A stretch of DNA of 64,000 bases from Mammaliicoccus sciuri. Its GTDB lineage: Bacteria > Bacillota > Bacilli > Staphylococcales > Staphylococcaceae. A program made the position numbers and the translations under genes. Location of the stretch: positions 1 to 64,000 of the forward strand of contig NZ_PPQD01000002.1 of assembly GCF_002901825.1 (NCBI RefSeq), in the 5' to 3' direction. This document shows, in pieces, positions 8,809-20,116 of this stretch; position 1 is the first letter of the stretch; each line of letters begins with the position of its first letter. Below the pieces are notes generated by a model. That model saw only the letters and a program-made list of their open reading frames with translations, had not been told where the DNA came from and did no database searches.

Positions 8809-9780
8809 TCAGCGTGCTTTAAATTTATATAATTTTAAGAAATGATAAACGTTAGGTGCCCAATCTCCAAAATTCAATAAAAACCCATCATGGCCCACGT
8901 TGTCTGGCACATAGAAATGTCTATGATACTTAAAGAATCGACCTAAAGCTCTCACTTGGTCATCTGGATATAATAAATCATCCGCAAATCCTAATGTTAA
9001 TATTTTCGTTTCTAGTTGAAGTAGACGTTCCTCAACATCATCTCGTCCTCTAAATATGTCGTGACTGTCTAAAACATCTAACAATGTTAAATAGCAGTCT
9101 TTGTTAAATACTTCTTTAAATTTATTGCCTTGATATTTTTGGTAGCTTACAACATCATCTGCAGAAAATCTTGATTCGTAATCTTTACTTGAACGATACG
9201 TTAAAAAGCCAAGTTGTCTTGCGATGCTTAAACCATCTTGTCCGTTCATATGAATGACTTGTCTTGCAATCTCATTAAACGCTCTACTATATGATGAAGT
9301 CTTCTCTGTAGCAGCTAATATGACTGCTTTTTTCACTTCAATCGAACCGTCATAAAGCATTTCTAACGTTTGCATACCACCTAAAGAGCCACCAATTAAT
9401 ACATCAATTTTTTCGTAGCCAAATTGTTTCAATCCTAATATGTTTGCTTTCGCAACATCTCTCATCGTCAAATGTTCCGGGAAATTTGGAGTATTCAATC
9501 TTGAACTTGATCCATAAGGACTGCCAATTACATTAAATGTTATAAATTGATAATCATTAATTGAAAGGTAACCGCCATCTATAATTTCACGCCACCAACC
9601 TGCATGCTCATCATCACCATATGTTAAATGGTTGCCTGTTAGCGCATGACAAACTACAACGAGTGGCTGGCCTTTATAACCCACATACTCATATTGAAGT
9701 TTCAAGTTATCAATCACTTCACCAGATTCTGTTTCAAAATGTCCAAGATCTACTATGCCTGTTTCTCGAGAAATAATCAC
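8809..9780 (-). CDS. metX: Homoserine O-acetyltransferase family protein
   Basis: The enzyme acylates homoserine, the entry step of methionine synthesis, and has an alpha/beta-hydrolase fold. In 323 residues it shows the nucleophile motif GGSLGGMQTLEM near residue 131, LTGNHLTYG forming the oxyanion region, and a late D/H pair within GFADDLLYPDD and NVGHDGFLLNFG. The start is a GTG at 9780 with GAGGGGGG upstream. It is transcribed behind a SAM riboswitch, which fits its role. Whether acetyl- or succinyl-CoA is used cannot be told from sequence by eye; acetyl is assumed from family annotation. Confidence 0.93.
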   Translation of the reverse strand: MIISRETGIVDLGHFETESGEVIDNLKLQYEYVGYKGQPLVVVCHALTGNHLTYGDDEHAGWWREIIDGGYLSINDYQFITFNVIGSPYGSSSRLNTPNFPEHLTMRDVAKANILGLKQFGYEKIDVLIGGSLGGMQTLEMLYDGSIEVKKAVILAATEKTSSYSRAFNEIARQVIHMNGQDGLSIARQLGFLTYRSSKDYESRFSADDVVSYQKYQGNKFKEVFNKDCYLTLLDVLDSHDIFRGRDDVEERLLQLETKILTLGFADDLLYPDDQVRALGRFFKYHRHFYVPDNVGHDGFLLNFGDWAPNVYHFLKLYKFKAR

Positions 9781-9802
9781 ATTAAAACCCCCCTCTTAAT
9801 TA

Positions 9803-9841
9803 AATTGAAAGACTTCTTACTCGTCAAAGAAGTAAGAAGTC
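9803..9841 (-). terminator. Riboswitch-controlled terminator of metX
   Basis: GACTTCTTACT (9811-9821) pairs exactly with AGTAAGAAGTC (9831-9841), and the minus strand continues TTTCAATTT. It lies between the SAM aptamer and the metX ribosome site, as expected for the expression platform of an OFF switch. Confidence 0.85.
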
Positions 9842-9850
9842 CTCATCATC

Positions 9851-9948
9851 CTTATTATGCGAGTATACTCGTTGGTAGTAGCACCGTATCTATTATGACC
9901 GGTTGCTGAAGTGTCGTCGGGCCAATTCCCTCAACTTCTCTGAATAAG
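9851..9948 (-). promoter_or_regulatory. SAM-I (S-box) riboswitch
   Basis: The minus strand carries S-box landmarks in order: CTTATTCAGAGA, TTGAGGGAATTGGCCC, CAGCAACC, GGTGCTA and closing AATAAG that pairs back to CTTATT. It sits between a promoter and the metX terminator. The family predicts that S-adenosylmethionine binding favours the terminator and shuts off metX. Confidence 0.95.
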
Positions 9949-9970
9949 CTTTGCTATGTAATTTATATTA

Positions 9971-9999
9971 AGAATACTAGAAATGAGCATTTCTTTCAA
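9971..9999 (-). promoter_or_regulatory. Promoter of the S-box/metX transcript
   Basis: TTGAAA (9994-9999) and TATTCT (9971-9976) on the minus strand are 17 nt apart, 22 bp upstream of the S-box aptamer. Confidence 0.55.
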
Positions 10000-10016
10000 T
10001 AAGTTAACGAATGAAA

Positions 10017-10343
10017 TTAAAAGACTAATCTCACAATCGCCATAATAAACATACCAGCTATAACTGTAATCGTTAAACTTCTAAATATGAGTGCTATTAG
10101 AATTGTTGGTATCGCGACTATAATACTCTCAAAATTTAACGTAAACCCCGCATTGCCTTCTTGATTTAACATGCCTTCTAGTATTAATGCCGTAAAGAGA
10201 CATACCGGCACATATTGTAACCACTTGATCACACTTTCAGGTAAGTCCGCTTTTGATAACAATACAAATGGAGAAACACGGATAATCCAAGTTAAAACAA
10301 AACAACTTATCGTAATTAAAATTAAATACATCGATATACTCAT
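10017..10343 (-). CDS. azlD: AzlD family branched-chain amino acid export subunit
   Basis: This small 108-residue membrane protein has three to four hydrophobic segments and the AzlD-type motif WIIRVSPFVLLSK followed by VIKWLQYVPVCLFTALI. AzlD works with AzlC as a two-component exporter of branched-chain amino acids and analogues such as azaleucine in Bacillus. Its start overlaps the azlC stop by four bases, so the pair is translationally coupled. No good intrinsic terminator separates it from the metX promoter region. Confidence 0.9.
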   Translation of the reverse strand: MSISMYLILITISCFVLTWIIRVSPFVLLSKADLPESVIKWLQYVPVCLFTALILEGMLNQEGNAGFTLNFESIIVAIPTILIALIFRSLTITVIAGMFIMAIVRLVF

Positions 10344-11050
10344 TTATCAAACACCACCCCTACGACAGAAGCAATAATTGTCGACACAATAATGGATAAA
10401 TAAGTTGGCATAAATAATGTCAGAATAAGCATGCATACAATCGTTAATAGAATTAAATAAATATATACTAGAATTTTGCTTTTATGTATTGTTTCAAACT
10501 GAGCAATCAATAAAAATATAAACATCGCTGTCAAAGCATAATCTAGTCCAAACATTTCAGGTTTAGGTATTAAGTTTCCGATTAATCCGCCGATAATAGA
10601 TGTCACAATCCATAATAAATATGCTGAAATGTTTAAACCATGCATCCAAATCGCATTGAGCGATTTCTCTTTCGCATATTTCGTAATCGCAACACCGAAT
10701 GACTCATCCGTTACAAGTGTGCCTATTCCTATATTCGACCAAAAACCATTACCTTTAAATGCTGGAACTAAAGCCAAACTTTGAAGAAACATTCTTGAAT
10801 TAACAAAAAATACCGTCAATAGAATTGCTGAAATAGGGGAATGAATGGCAACCAACGCACATATAATAAATTGAGCAGCACCTGCATAGACAAATATAGA
10901 CAACAATGCAATTTCCAAAATAGATAAACCAGATGAAATACCGACGATACCAAAAGCTAATGCAACACTAAAGTATCCAAGCATAGTTGGTATACAATCT
11001 TTAACACCTTGAAGAAACAAACCTTTATTCGTAATACTCGTACTTGTCAC
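10340..11050 (-). CDS. azlC: AzlC family branched-chain amino acid permease
   Basis: This is the large subunit of the AzlCD exporter, 236 residues with about seven to eight membrane helices. Family-typical segments are GVKDCIPTMLGYFSVALAFG at the N-terminus, YAGAAQFI and NSRMFLQSLAL. The start is GTG at 11050 with GGAGG seven bases before it. The 5' leader contains a hairpin (11076-11116) that could affect expression. The azlC-azlD-metX order is the usual staphylococcal one. Confidence 0.93.
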   Translation of the reverse strand: MTSTSITNKGLFLQGVKDCIPTMLGYFSVALAFGIVGISSGLSILEIALLSIFVYAGAAQFIICALVAIHSPISAILLTVFFVNSRMFLQSLALVPAFKGNGFWSNIGIGTLVTDESFGVAITKYAKEKSLNAIWMHGLNISAYLLWIVTSIIGGLIGNLIPKPEMFGLDYALTAMFIFLLIAQFETIHKSKILVYIYLILLTIVCMLILTLFMPTYLSIIVSTIIASVVGVVFDK

Positions 11051-11075
11051 AACGATGCCTCCAATCTACAGTTAA

Positions 11076-11116
11076 AGGTAAGTCTAACGTTTGTCTAACC
11101 TCAATCTTACTTACCT
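11076..11116 (-). other. Hairpin in the azlC leader
   Basis: AGGTAAGT (11076-11083) and ACTTACCT (11109-11116) are perfect complements around a 25-nt loop, about 25-65 bp upstream of the azlC start. The loop contains GGTTAGAC followed by GTTAGAC on the minus strand, a short direct repeat. It could be an operator or leader structure; nothing identifies a regulator. Confidence 0.4.
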
Positions 11117-11252
11117 CTAAAGAATTTTAATATGTATTAGTTTTATCATACCTATATTACTTTATCAATAACACTTGATTAAATATTCGGAAAATAATTA
11201 ATCAATTTGATACTGGATTAATCATTTGGGCTTAGATGGCCATAGATGATCT

Positions 11253-11314
11253 AGTCTTCGTGCGTTATGCCCTTATTTTGTACCTTAGCGCACGATATCT
11301 CTCAGTCTTCGTGC
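11253..11314 (+). repeat. Duplicated AGTCTTCGTGC motif in the azlC-yceI gap
   Basis: AGTCTTCGTGC occurs at 11253-11263 and 11304-11314. Between them, the partly complementary TGCGTTA and TAGCGCA could pair. The 11117-11342 gap holds no gene and otherwise looks AT-rich and plain. Confidence 0.4.
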
Positions 11315-11342
11315 ACTTATATTTATATCTCAAACCATATAA

Positions 11343-11381
11343 AAAACAGCAGAAATTCAATTGAATGAATTTCTACTGTTT
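11343..11381 (-). terminator. YceI gene terminator
   Basis: AACAGCAGAAATTC and its near complement GAATTTCTACTGTT form a stem with one mismatch, followed by six T on the minus strand. Confidence 0.82.
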
Positions 11382-11396
11382 GATTATCTATATAAA

Positions 11397-11912
11397 TTAT
11401 TCACTTAAACCGAATTCTGCACTTGCTTCGAATTTAACATCTCTACCGATCATCACGCCACCAGTTTCTAATGCTTGGTTAAATGATACGCCGTATTTTT
11501 CACGGTCGATTTTACCAGTTACTGCGAAACCTGTTACTGTTTCACCATTTAATGGGTTTTTACTTACGCCGTTGAAATCAACGTCAAATGTTTCTTCGTG
11601 TGTTACGCCAGCGATTGTTAAATCACCTGTAATTGAATCTTCACTGATTGATTTTGATTCAAATGTAATATTTGGATTTTCATCTGCACTAAAGAAGTCA
11701 GCTGATTTTAAGTGAGCGTCACGGTCAGCGTTTTTAGTATTGATTGAATCTGCTTTTATTGTAACTGTTGCTTTTAATGTAGAAAGGTCATTAATATCTC
11801 CTGATACTTCTACGTTATAATCTTCAAAAGTACCTTTAACGCGAGATACCATTAAATGTTTTACTGTAAATTCTAAACTACTGTGTGCTTTGTCGAAATT
11901 GAAATTAGTCAT
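11397..11912 (-). CDS. YceI family lipid-binding-like protein
   Basis: This 171-residue protein opens with NFDKAHSSLEFTVKHLMVSRVKGTF and later has DLTIAGVTHEETFDVDF, the signature of the YceI beta-barrel (lipocalin-like) family. Relatives bind polyisoprenoids or are stress induced. There is no signal peptide, so unlike the E. coli periplasmic homologue it should be cytoplasmic. It is a single gene between serS and azlC with its own terminator; its physiological ligand is unknown. Confidence 0.93.
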   Translation of the reverse strand: MTNFNFDKAHSSLEFTVKHLMVSRVKGTFEDYNVEVSGDINDLSTLKATVTIKADSINTKNADRDAHLKSADFFSADENPNITFESKSISEDSITGDLTIAGVTHEETFDVDFNGVSKNPLNGETVTGFAVTGKIDREKYGVSFNQALETGGVMIGRDVKFEASAEFGLSE

Positions 11913-11983
11913 CTGTCAAAACTCCCTTTATTTATTTTGTATACTTAGTATATCAAATATAAAAAGTATATTCAAGCATTAAA

Positions 11984-12020
11984 TCAAAAAAAGAGTAACC
12001 AATATATGATTACCCTTTTT
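11984..12020 (-). terminator. serS terminator
   Basis: A hairpin with arms GGGTAATC and GGTTACTC (one mismatch) is followed by seven T on the minus strand, just past the serS stop codon. Confidence 0.8.
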
Positions 12021-12036
12021 GTGAGATTTAACTCAC

Positions 12037-13329
<1,293 letters not shown>

Positions 13330-13345
13330 TTATACTATAATTGTT

Positions 13346-13560
13346 TAAGAAAAAAGCACCACGTTCCTCGTTGTTACACAAGGGACGTGGTGCTTACGCG
13401 TTGCCACCCTATTTAACAGTTATTAAAAACTGCACTCTAAGTCATATAACGGTTTCTACCGATTGTTCTTCTTAAAAGGATAGATTCGTTTAAGTTTCAT
13501 GACTTGTTTACACCAACCACAAGCTCTCTATACATGTACGCTTAAATTACTTATTCCTAA
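13346..13560 (-). promoter_or_regulatory. T-box riboswitch of serS with terminator
   Basis: On the minus strand AGAGAGCTTGTGGTTGG (stem I AG-bulge region) is followed about 120 nt later by the T-box sequence AGGGTGGCAACGCG and then by a strong terminator: AAGCACCACGT (13385-13395 read on minus) pairing with 13354-13364 and followed by T6. A TCT within GAATCTATCC is a plausible serine specifier, but I have not proven the stem I fold. Family logic: uncharged tRNA-Ser stabilises the antiterminator and allows serS transcription. Confidence 0.93.
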
Positions 13561-13621
13561 ACAATATAGTTATTAAATTAACATAAATATATCAAATTGA
13601 TATCATATTTTCAAGCTATAC

Positions 13622-14863
13622 TTATGATTCAGTCAAGAGACCTGCGTTTTCATAGACCTTTTTGCCGTTAATGATGACTGTTTCGGCATGATTTACACCG
13701 TAATGATATGGTAAATATTCATGGTTTGGAATATCCCATACAACTACATCAGCTTGATCGCCAACTTCAAGTGTACCTGCTTCTGCATCAATTGCTTTAG
13801 CTGCATTAACTGTAACAGCATTCCAAATTTCATTAGGCGTAAGCTTAAGCTTTAATGCCGCAATGCTCATTACAAGTTGAAGATTGTCCGTAACACAGCT
13901 ACCTGGATTGAAGTCTGTCGCAATTGCAACAGCACCATTATGATCAATCATACCTCTTGCATCTGCATATTGATCTTTACCTAAATAGAACGTTGTGCCT
14001 GGCAATAATACAGCTACAGTGTCACTGTCTTTTAACGTTGCCTTATCTTCTTCACTAGAAGCTACGAGATGGTCTGCAGATATTGCACCTTCATCTATCG
14101 CTAACCCTAGTCCACCAAGTGGATCGATTTCATCAGCATGAATTTTAACTTTTAAACCTTTATCTTTAGCTGCTTGCATATAACGTCTTGATTCATCAAT
14201 TGTGAACACACCTGTTTCACAGAAGATATCCGCGAAGTCAGCTTTATCTTTCACATCATCTAATAAATCAATCATTTCTTGTAAGAATGTTGAATTGTCT
14301 TTCGCATCTTTAGGCACAGCGTGTGGTCCTAAAAATGTATGTTTCATTCGAATCGGTAAGTCTTGCGCTAATTGATGTGCCACATTTAATTGTTTTAATT
14401 CAGTTGCTTTATCTAAACCGTAACCACTTTTAGCTTCTACAGTTGTCGTACCGAATTGAATCATTCTAATAATTTCTTTTTTAGATTTTTCGTATAGTGT
14501 TTCTTCACTTGATTCACGAGTCGCTTCAACCGTACTTAAAATACCGCCACCTTGTTTCAAGATATCAAGATAACTTACCCCTTGTTGTTTAAGTGCCATT
14601 TCATGTTCTCTAGATCCACCAAACACTAAGTGTGTATGTGCGTCTACTAAGCCTGGTGATACGACTTTATGAGTGGCATCAATGACTTCTTTAGCTTCAA
14701 ATTCTTCAGTATGATCACCTGCATAAACGACTTTACCTTCATTTATAACAACTGTGCCATTCTTGATAATATTTAATTCATTTAAAGCTTTCCCTTTAAG
14801 AGGTCCGTCAGTCTTCTTCGGTAAAATTAATTCGCCTATATTTTGGATTATGATATCATTCAT
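13622..14863 (-). CDS. hutI: Imidazolonepropionase
   Basis: Third step of histidine degradation: hydrolysis of imidazolone-propionate to formiminoglutamate. The 413-residue amidohydrolase has metal-ligand motif [15 protein letters not shown] near residue 75, [29 protein letters not shown] and ATDFNPGSC, all expected. It overlaps the 3' end of hutU by eight bases and is the last gene of the hut transcript. hutG for the next step is not in this window. Confidence 0.97.
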   Translation of the reverse strand: MNDIIIQNIGELILPKKTDGPLKGKALNELNIIKNGTVVINEGKVVYAGDHTEEFEAKEVIDATHKVVSPGLVDAHTHLVFGGSREHEMALKQQGVSYLDILKQGGGILSTVEATRESSEETLYEKSKKEIIRMIQFGTTTVEAKSGYGLDKATELKQLNVAHQLAQDLPIRMKHTFLGPHAVPKDAKDNSTFLQEMIDLLDDVKDKADFADIFCETGVFTIDESRRYMQAAKDKGLKVKIHADEIDPLGGLGLAIDEGAISADHLVASSEEDKATLKDSDTVAVLLPGTTFYLGKDQYADARGMIDHNGAVAIATDFNPGSCVTDNLQLVMSIAALKLKLTPNEIWNAVTVNAAKAIDAEAGTLEVGDQADVVVWDIPNHEYLPYHYGVNHAETVIINGKKVYENAGLLTES

Positions 14864-16523
14864 GGTTATCTTTCTCCTTTAACATTGGAATATCTACGTT
14901 TCTTTCTTTTGCAGTATCAATTGCAATGTCATACCCTGCATCAGCATGTCTTGCTACACCCATACCTGGATCAGTTGTTAATACTCTGCCTAGTCTTCTA
15001 TCAGCACGTTCACTACCGTCTGCTACAACGACCATACCAGCGTGTAATGAGTATCCCATACCTACACCGCCACCATGGTGAACTGAAATCCAAGAACCAC
15101 CTGCAGCTGTGTTTACAAGTGCATTTAAGATTGCCCAGTCACCTACAGCATCTGACCCGTCTTTCATTGATTCTGTTTCTCTGTTTGGTGATGCTACTGA
15201 ACCTGAATCTAAGTGGTCACGTCCAATAACGATTGGTGCTGATATTTCACCTTTTCTAACAAGTTCATTTAATGCTAATCCCATTTTTGCACGTTCGCCA
15301 TAACCAAGCCATGCAATTCTTGAAGGTAAACCTTGGAAAGCAATTTTTTCACTTGCCATATCTAACCAGCGCATTAATTTTTCGTCTTCAGGGAAGAGTT
15401 CGCGCATTAATTCGTCTGCTCTTTCAATATCTTTAGGGTCGCCACTTAAAGCAGCAAATCTAAATGGTCCTTTACCTTCACAGAATAATGGACGGATATA
15501 TGCAGGTACAAATCCTGGGAAATCAAATGCATTTTCTAAACCTTCATCTAATGCTACTTGTCTAATATTATTACCATAGTCAAATGCAACAGCACCATTT
15601 TTTTGGAATAATAACATTGCTTCTACATGTTTTCTCATAGATGCTGAAGACAATTCTACGTATTTTTTAGGGTCACTTTCACGAAGTTTATCCGCTTCTT
15701 CAAGTGAATATCCTTCAGGCACATAACCGTTTAATGGATCATGTGCAGAAGTTTGGTCAGTCACGATATCAATTTTAAATCCCCTATTTAAGATTTCATG
15801 ATGAATTTCAGCAGCATTACCTACTAAACCTATTGATAAAGGTTTACCCGCTTTTTTAGCTTCTTCTGCTTTTTCTAAAGCTTCATCTAATGAATCTGTC
15901 ATAACATCGCAATATCTTGTTTCGATACGTTTTTCAATTCTAGACGGATCGACGTCTACACAGATAGCGACCCCACCATTCATCGTTACAGCTAATGGTT
16001 GCGCACCACCCATACCGCCTAATCCAGCTGTTAACGTAATCGTACCTTTTAATGATCCTCCAAAATGCTGGTTCGCACATTCAGCAAACGTCTCGTAAGT
16101 ACCTTGAACAATACCTTGAGAACCGATATAAATCCAGCTACCAGCAGTCATTTGACCGTACATCATAAGCCCTTTTTTATCTAATTCATGGAAATGTTCC
16201 CAGTTAGCCCATTTAGGTACTAATACAGAGTTTGATAATAATACACGAGGTGCTTCTTCATGCGTTTTGAAAACAGCAACTGGCTTACCAGATTGAACAA
16301 GCATCGTTTCATCATTCTCTAATCTTCTTAACGTATCAACAATCGCGTCGAAACTTTCCCAGTTACGCGCAGCTTTACCAATACCACCATATACAACTAA
16401 CTTCTCAGGATGTTCCGCAACCTCAGGATCAAGGTTGTTGTATAACATTCTTAGAACCGCTTCTTGTTCCCAACCTTTACACTCAATTTCTAAACCTTTT
16501 TTCGCTTTAATTGCTCTAGACAT
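14856..16523 (-). CDS. hutU: Urocanate hydratase
   Basis: NAD+-dependent conversion of urocanate to imidazolone-propionate, step two of histidine breakdown. The 555-residue length is standard. It contains the family motifs [18 protein letters not shown] and [18 protein letters not shown] (NAD-binding region), [12 protein letters not shown] and, near the C-terminus, [20 protein letters not shown]. The start has AAAAGGGG upstream and lies 17 bp from the transporter gene stop, within the hut operon. Confidence 0.98.
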   Translation of the reverse strand: MSRAIKAKKGLEIECKGWEQEAVLRMLYNNLDPEVAEHPEKLVVYGGIGKAARNWESFDAIVDTLRRLENDETMLVQSGKPVAVFKTHEEAPRVLLSNSVLVPKWANWEHFHELDKKGLMMYGQMTAGSWIYIGSQGIVQGTYETFAECANQHFGGSLKGTITLTAGLGGMGGAQPLAVTMNGGVAICVDVDPSRIEKRIETRYCDVMTDSLDEALEKAEEAKKAGKPLSIGLVGNAAEIHHEILNRGFKIDIVTDQTSAHDPLNGYVPEGYSLEEADKLRESDPKKYVELSSASMRKHVEAMLLFQKNGAVAFDYGNNIRQVALDEGLENAFDFPGFVPAYIRPLFCEGKGPFRFAALSGDPKDIERADELMRELFPEDEKLMRWLDMASEKIAFQGLPSRIAWLGYGERAKMGLALNELVRKGEISAPIVIGRDHLDSGSVASPNRETESMKDGSDAVGDWAILNALVNTAAGGSWISVHHGGGVGMGYSLHAGMVVVADGSERADRRLGRVLTTDPGMGVARHADAGYDIAIDTAKERNVDIPMLKEKDNHE

Positions 16524-16540
16524 ATCTCATTTCCCCTTTT

Positions 16541-17851
16541 CTAAAATATTAATAAACTAAATGGTATTGCAATTAATAAAGTAAGTGCAACACGGATAAA
16601 CCAAATCACTACTAACTTCCATATTGGAATTTTGATATCTGTTGCTAAAATACAAGGTACCAAAGCAGAGAAGAATATAATTGCTGAGATACTTGTAATT
16701 GCTGTAACAAACTTCACTTCAATTGATGCTTTAACAACTAGAAGAGAAGGTAAAAACATTTCTATAATTGAAATCGTTGAAGCTTTTGCTAATAACGGTT
16801 TATCATCTATTGGAAAAATATAAATAAATGGATAAAATATATAACTTAGCCAATCAATAATAGGTGTGAAATTAGCTAATACTAAACCTAGAAATCCGAT
16901 TGATAGGATAGAGGGTAGTATAGCCATTGTCATCTCTATACCATCTTTTAAATTGGTCATGATATTTTTAAATAATGTTAATGATTGGTGTGATTGTCTT
17001 TTTGCTTCTGCATAAGCTGTTTTAATATAACTACCTTGGACTTTTACTTCTTTTTGACCTTCTTGGTTATTGTAATATGCTTCCGATTCTCTTGAAATCG
17101 GTGGTAGATGTGCAGAAATTGCAGTCACAGCAAATGTAATAACTAATGTCGACCAAAAGAATAAATTCCACATATCCATTATATTTAGTGTCCTTGCGAC
17201 AATTACCATAAATGTTGCTGACACTGTAGAAAATCCAGTCGCAATGATAACTGCTTCTTTCTTGTTATACATGCCATCTTTATACACTCTATTTGTGATC
17301 AATAAGCCTAATGAGTAACTTCCAACGAATGAAGCTACTGCATCAACAGCAGACTTTCCAGGTGTCTTAAATATTGGTCTCATAATAGGTTGCATAAAGA
17401 CCCCAATAAATTCTAAGAGTCCATAACCTACTAAAAATGATAATGCAATGGCACCTACAGGAATCAATATACTTAGTGGTAACATTAACTTTTCAAATAA
17501 GAATGGCCCATAGTTAGGCTGAAATAATAGTTTCGGTCCTATATTAAAGACGTACATACACCCTATTATTGCACCGATGATTTTCACGACAACTAAAATA
17601 AAATCTGTCACTGACTTTTTAAAATCCATTCTTATGATAGGTAATATTGCGCCAATTAATATAATGATTAAAGCATAATAAGCAGTATATCCTCCTAATA
17701 ATGAACGCAATGATAAATGTATATGGTCTACTAGTATCGTATTATTCTTACCAATCGTTATAGGAACAAAAAATAATATAATTCCTAATAAACTAAATAC
17801 ATAAAACCTCCACATATCCTTACCTTTGTTGTTTAGTTGTTGATTATTCAT
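16541..17851 (-). CDS. YjiH/nucleoside-recognition (Gate) family membrane protein in the hut operon
   Basis: This protein of about 436 residues has around eleven hydrophobic helices and resembles the YjiH family built on the nucleoside-recognition (Gate) domain; residues near GFSTVSATFMVIVARTLN and SFVGSYSLGLLITNRVY fit that family. It lies between hutH and hutU with 24- and 17-bp gaps, so cotranscription is likely. By context the substrate would be histidine or urocanate, which is inference only. I use the ATG at 17851 (AAAGGGGTG upstream) rather than the GTG just before it. Confidence 0.8.
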   Translation of the reverse strand: MNNQQLNNKGKDMWRFYVFSLLGIILFFVPITIGKNNTILVDHIHLSLRSLLGGYTAYYALIIILIGAILPIIRMDFKKSVTDFILVVVKIIGAIIGCMYVFNIGPKLLFQPNYGPFLFEKLMLPLSILIPVGAIALSFLVGYGLLEFIGVFMQPIMRPIFKTPGKSAVDAVASFVGSYSLGLLITNRVYKDGMYNKKEAVIIATGFSTVSATFMVIVARTLNIMDMWNLFFWSTLVITFAVTAISAHLPPISRESEAYYNNQEGQKEVKVQGSYIKTAYAEAKRQSHQSLTLFKNIMTNLKDGIEMTMAILPSILSIGFLGLVLANFTPIIDWLSYIFYPFIYIFPIDDKPLLAKASTISIIEMFLPSLLVVKASIEVKFVTAITSISAIIFFSALVPCILATDIKIPIWKLVVIWFIRVALTLLIAIPFSLLIF

Positions 17852-17878
17852 CACAACACCCCTTTGTTTGTTAAATGA

Positions 17879-19363
17879 TTATCTTAAATATTCACAAACT
17901 TTCTCTATATCATGATGGAATACTCTATCTTGTGTTATTGAAGGAACAATCGCTCTTAATTCATCGTATTTCTCTTTTGTCTTAGGCGACAGTTTCTCTA
18001 CCCCTTTAATTTCTACAGCTTGTAAAGCGATGATACACTCTATTGAAATGACTCTTCTTACATTTTGGATTATCTGATAAGCATGTCTAGCACCAATCGT
18101 TCCCATTGATACATGGTCTTCTTGGTTTGCAGATGATGGTATTGAATCAACGCTTGCTGGATGTGCTAATGTCTTATTCTCTGAAACGAGTGATGCTGCT
18201 GCATATTGCATAATCATAGCACCACTTTGTAATCCTGGCTCTGGACTTAAGAATGCTGGTAAGCCTCCATTGAGTTGTGGATTAACTAATCTTTCAAGTC
18301 TTCTTTCTGATACATTCGCTAACTCAGCGACACCTATTTTTAAGAAATCAACGGCAAATGCAATGGGTTGCCCGTGGAAGTTACCACCTGATATTACAAG
18401 AGTTTCATCATCATTATCAAAAATCAACGGATTATCATTAGCTGCATTCATTTCAAATTCTAATTTTTCTTTTACATAATTCAGTACTTGGAAGCTTGCA
18501 CCGTGAATTTGAGGTATACATCTCAATGTGTATGCATCTTGCACGCGCACTTCACCTTGTTTAGTTGTTAATTTAGAACCTTCTAACCAATTTCTCATAC
18601 GCTCTGCTACTTCAACTTGTTCGTTAAAGTTTCTTACGATATGCACATGTTCATCATATGCGTCTACAATACCGTTCAGTGCTTGATGCGTTAAAGCAGC
18701 AATCCATTCTGCATGATGCGCAATATTTTCAGCTTCAATATATGCAATCACACCTTGAGATGTCATAGCTTGTGTACCGTTTATAAGGGCTAATCCTTCT
18801 TTTGCTTGTAATGAGTGTGGCTCTAATCCTACTTCGTGTAAGACTTCTTTCGCATTTCTTGTTTCACCTTTATAATGGACATCTCCTTCGCCAATTAAGG
18901 CTAAAGCTAAATGAGATAATGGCGCTAAATCTCCTGAAGCACCTAATGATCCTTGCTCAGGTATGACAGGGATAATTCTTCGATTAATAAATTCTACAAG
19001 TAACGCTACAAGTTGCTCAGTAACACCTGAATGTCCTTTTAACATAGTATTTAACCTTAAAACCATCATGATTAATGACACATTATCAGGAAATGGTTTA
19101 CCTGTACCACATGAATGAGAACGAATTAAATTGACTTGTAAATCGTTATATTTTTCTTGTTCTATTAGCACATCACTAAATAATCCGAAACCAGTCGTAA
19201 TACCATAAATCGTTTCTTTATTTTTAATGATTTTTTCAACTGTTTCACGACTTTTTCTGACATTAACTAACGCCTCTTCTGAAATGGATATTTGACCATT
19301 TTCTTTTAAGAATTGTTTAATGTCTTGAATTGTTAACTCTTTACCATTCAATACTAAATTCAC
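17879..19363 (-). CDS. hutH: Histidine ammonia-lyase
   Basis: First step of histidine catabolism: non-oxidative deamination to urocanate. The roughly 494-residue enzyme has the ASG triad that forms the MIO prosthetic group within [17 protein letters not shown] (about 140-156), plus [21 protein letters not shown] and NPLIFDNDD, all family markers. I choose the GTG at 19361-19363 because AAGGAGTG precedes it at proper spacing; an upstream GTG three codons earlier overlaps that ribosome site. It follows hutP across an antitermination site. Confidence 0.97.
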   Translation of the reverse strand: MNLVLNGKELTIQDIKQFLKENGQISISEEALVNVRKSRETVEKIIKNKETIYGITTGFGLFSDVLIEQEKYNDLQVNLIRSHSCGTGKPFPDNVSLIMMVLRLNTMLKGHSGVTEQLVALLVEFINRRIIPVIPEQGSLGASGDLAPLSHLALALIGEGDVHYKGETRNAKEVLHEVGLEPHSLQAKEGLALINGTQAMTSQGVIAYIEAENIAHHAEWIAALTHQALNGIVDAYDEHVHIVRNFNEQVEVAERMRNWLEGSKLTTKQGEVRVQDAYTLRCIPQIHGASFQVLNYVKEKLEFEMNAANDNPLIFDNDDETLVISGGNFHGQPIAFAVDFLKIGVAELANVSERRLERLVNPQLNGGLPAFLSPEPGLQSGAMIMQYAAASLVSENKTLAHPASVDSIPSSANQEDHVSMGTIGARHAYQIIQNVRRVISIECIIALQAVEIKGVEKLSPKTKEKYDELRAIVPSITQDRVFHHDIEKVCEYLR

Positions 19364-19385
19364 TGAAAGCACTCCTTTTTAGGAC

Positions 19386-19415
19386 ACAAAAAATACAACA
19401 AACCTAAATTTGTTG
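19386..19415 (-). terminator. HutP-controlled intrinsic terminator
   Basis: CAACAAA (19396-19402) and TTTGTTG (19409-19415) form a stem; on the minus strand it is followed by TATTTTTT. It lies between hutP and hutH, where read-through would be needed to express the catabolic genes. Confidence 0.82.
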
Positions 19416-19422
19416 CACCTTT

Positions 19423-19439
19423 CTTCTATCTAGTATCTA
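19423..19439 (-). promoter_or_regulatory. HutP RNA binding site (three NAG triplets)
   Basis: Minus-strand RNA reads UAG-4 nt-UAG-4 nt-AAG, the NAG-N4 spacing that Bacillus HutP recognises, just ahead of the hutP-hutH terminator. Flanking CACCT and AGGTG could pair and display the triplets in a loop. By analogy HutP with histidine and magnesium would bind here and prevent termination. Confidence 0.75.
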
Positions 19440-19456
19440 ATAGGTGTTTCTATGTC

Positions 19457-19894
19457 TTATATATGATTAATACCTAATCCAATTGTTTCATGCTCTTTAC
19501 CTTTAATAGGTGCGCCGATTGTGCCATATAAACTTACAGCTATCCATTCACCTTCTGCTTTATCTTGGTAAGGATAACCTCTTACTATTGAAAATTTCAA
19601 ACCAACCGTTCGCATAATTTCACCAATAGATAATTCACCTCTTGTAATACCATTCACCGCTTCTAAAATCGCATGGTATAACGCGTGTGTTTCTCTATAC
19701 TGACTTTCCGAAATAATCCCTTGTCTTCTAGCTGCTGTTTCAACAGATGAAATAATTTTATTTAATGACATCGTACCAATTTTGCCTACAATAAATCGCA
19801 TGTCATGACATTGAGGCATTAACTGCTTTGCTGTTTGTTCATCTGTGATTGTTAATAACGTAGCATACTTGCCAATTGATATTTGTTCAGTCAT
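19457..19894 (-). CDS. hutP: Hut operon antiterminator HutP
   Basis: RNA-binding hexameric regulator that, with L-histidine and Mg2+, prevents termination ahead of the hut genes. The 145-residue size and the segments HDMRFIVGKIGTMSLNKIISSVETAARRQG, EAVNGITRGE and HETIGLGINHI match HutP. It is the promoter-proximal gene of the hut operon and its target site lies directly downstream. Upstream, CGAAAGCGTATACT is a poor match to a catabolite response element and is not claimed as a site. Confidence 0.93.
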   Translation of the reverse strand: MTEQISIGKYATLLTITDEQTAKQLMPQCHDMRFIVGKIGTMSLNKIISSVETAARRQGIISESQYRETHALYHAILEAVNGITRGELSIGEIMRTVGLKFSIVRGYPYQDKAEGEWIAVSLYGTIGAPIKGKEHETIGLGINHI

Positions 19895-20116
19895 GTGAAA
19901 GCTCCTATCTTATCTAATAACTAATGTCTATATTTATTTTAAGTATACGCTTTCGGAAATTTTCTGACAATACTTTTTAGAACATCCATAACTCAGTGAT
20001 TGATTAATATATTAGTCTGTTAAAGTAATTTCTTTGTGATCTTTTAGAAAATACACTGTTCAATTTCAACTTTAAGTGGCATAATAAATCGTACAATTAT
20101 TTGAAGGTGGGTTAAT

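Noticed and set aside
19930..19965. cre site upstream of hutP
   Set aside because: CGAAAGCGTATACT has three mismatches to the 14-base consensus, compared with none at cstA.
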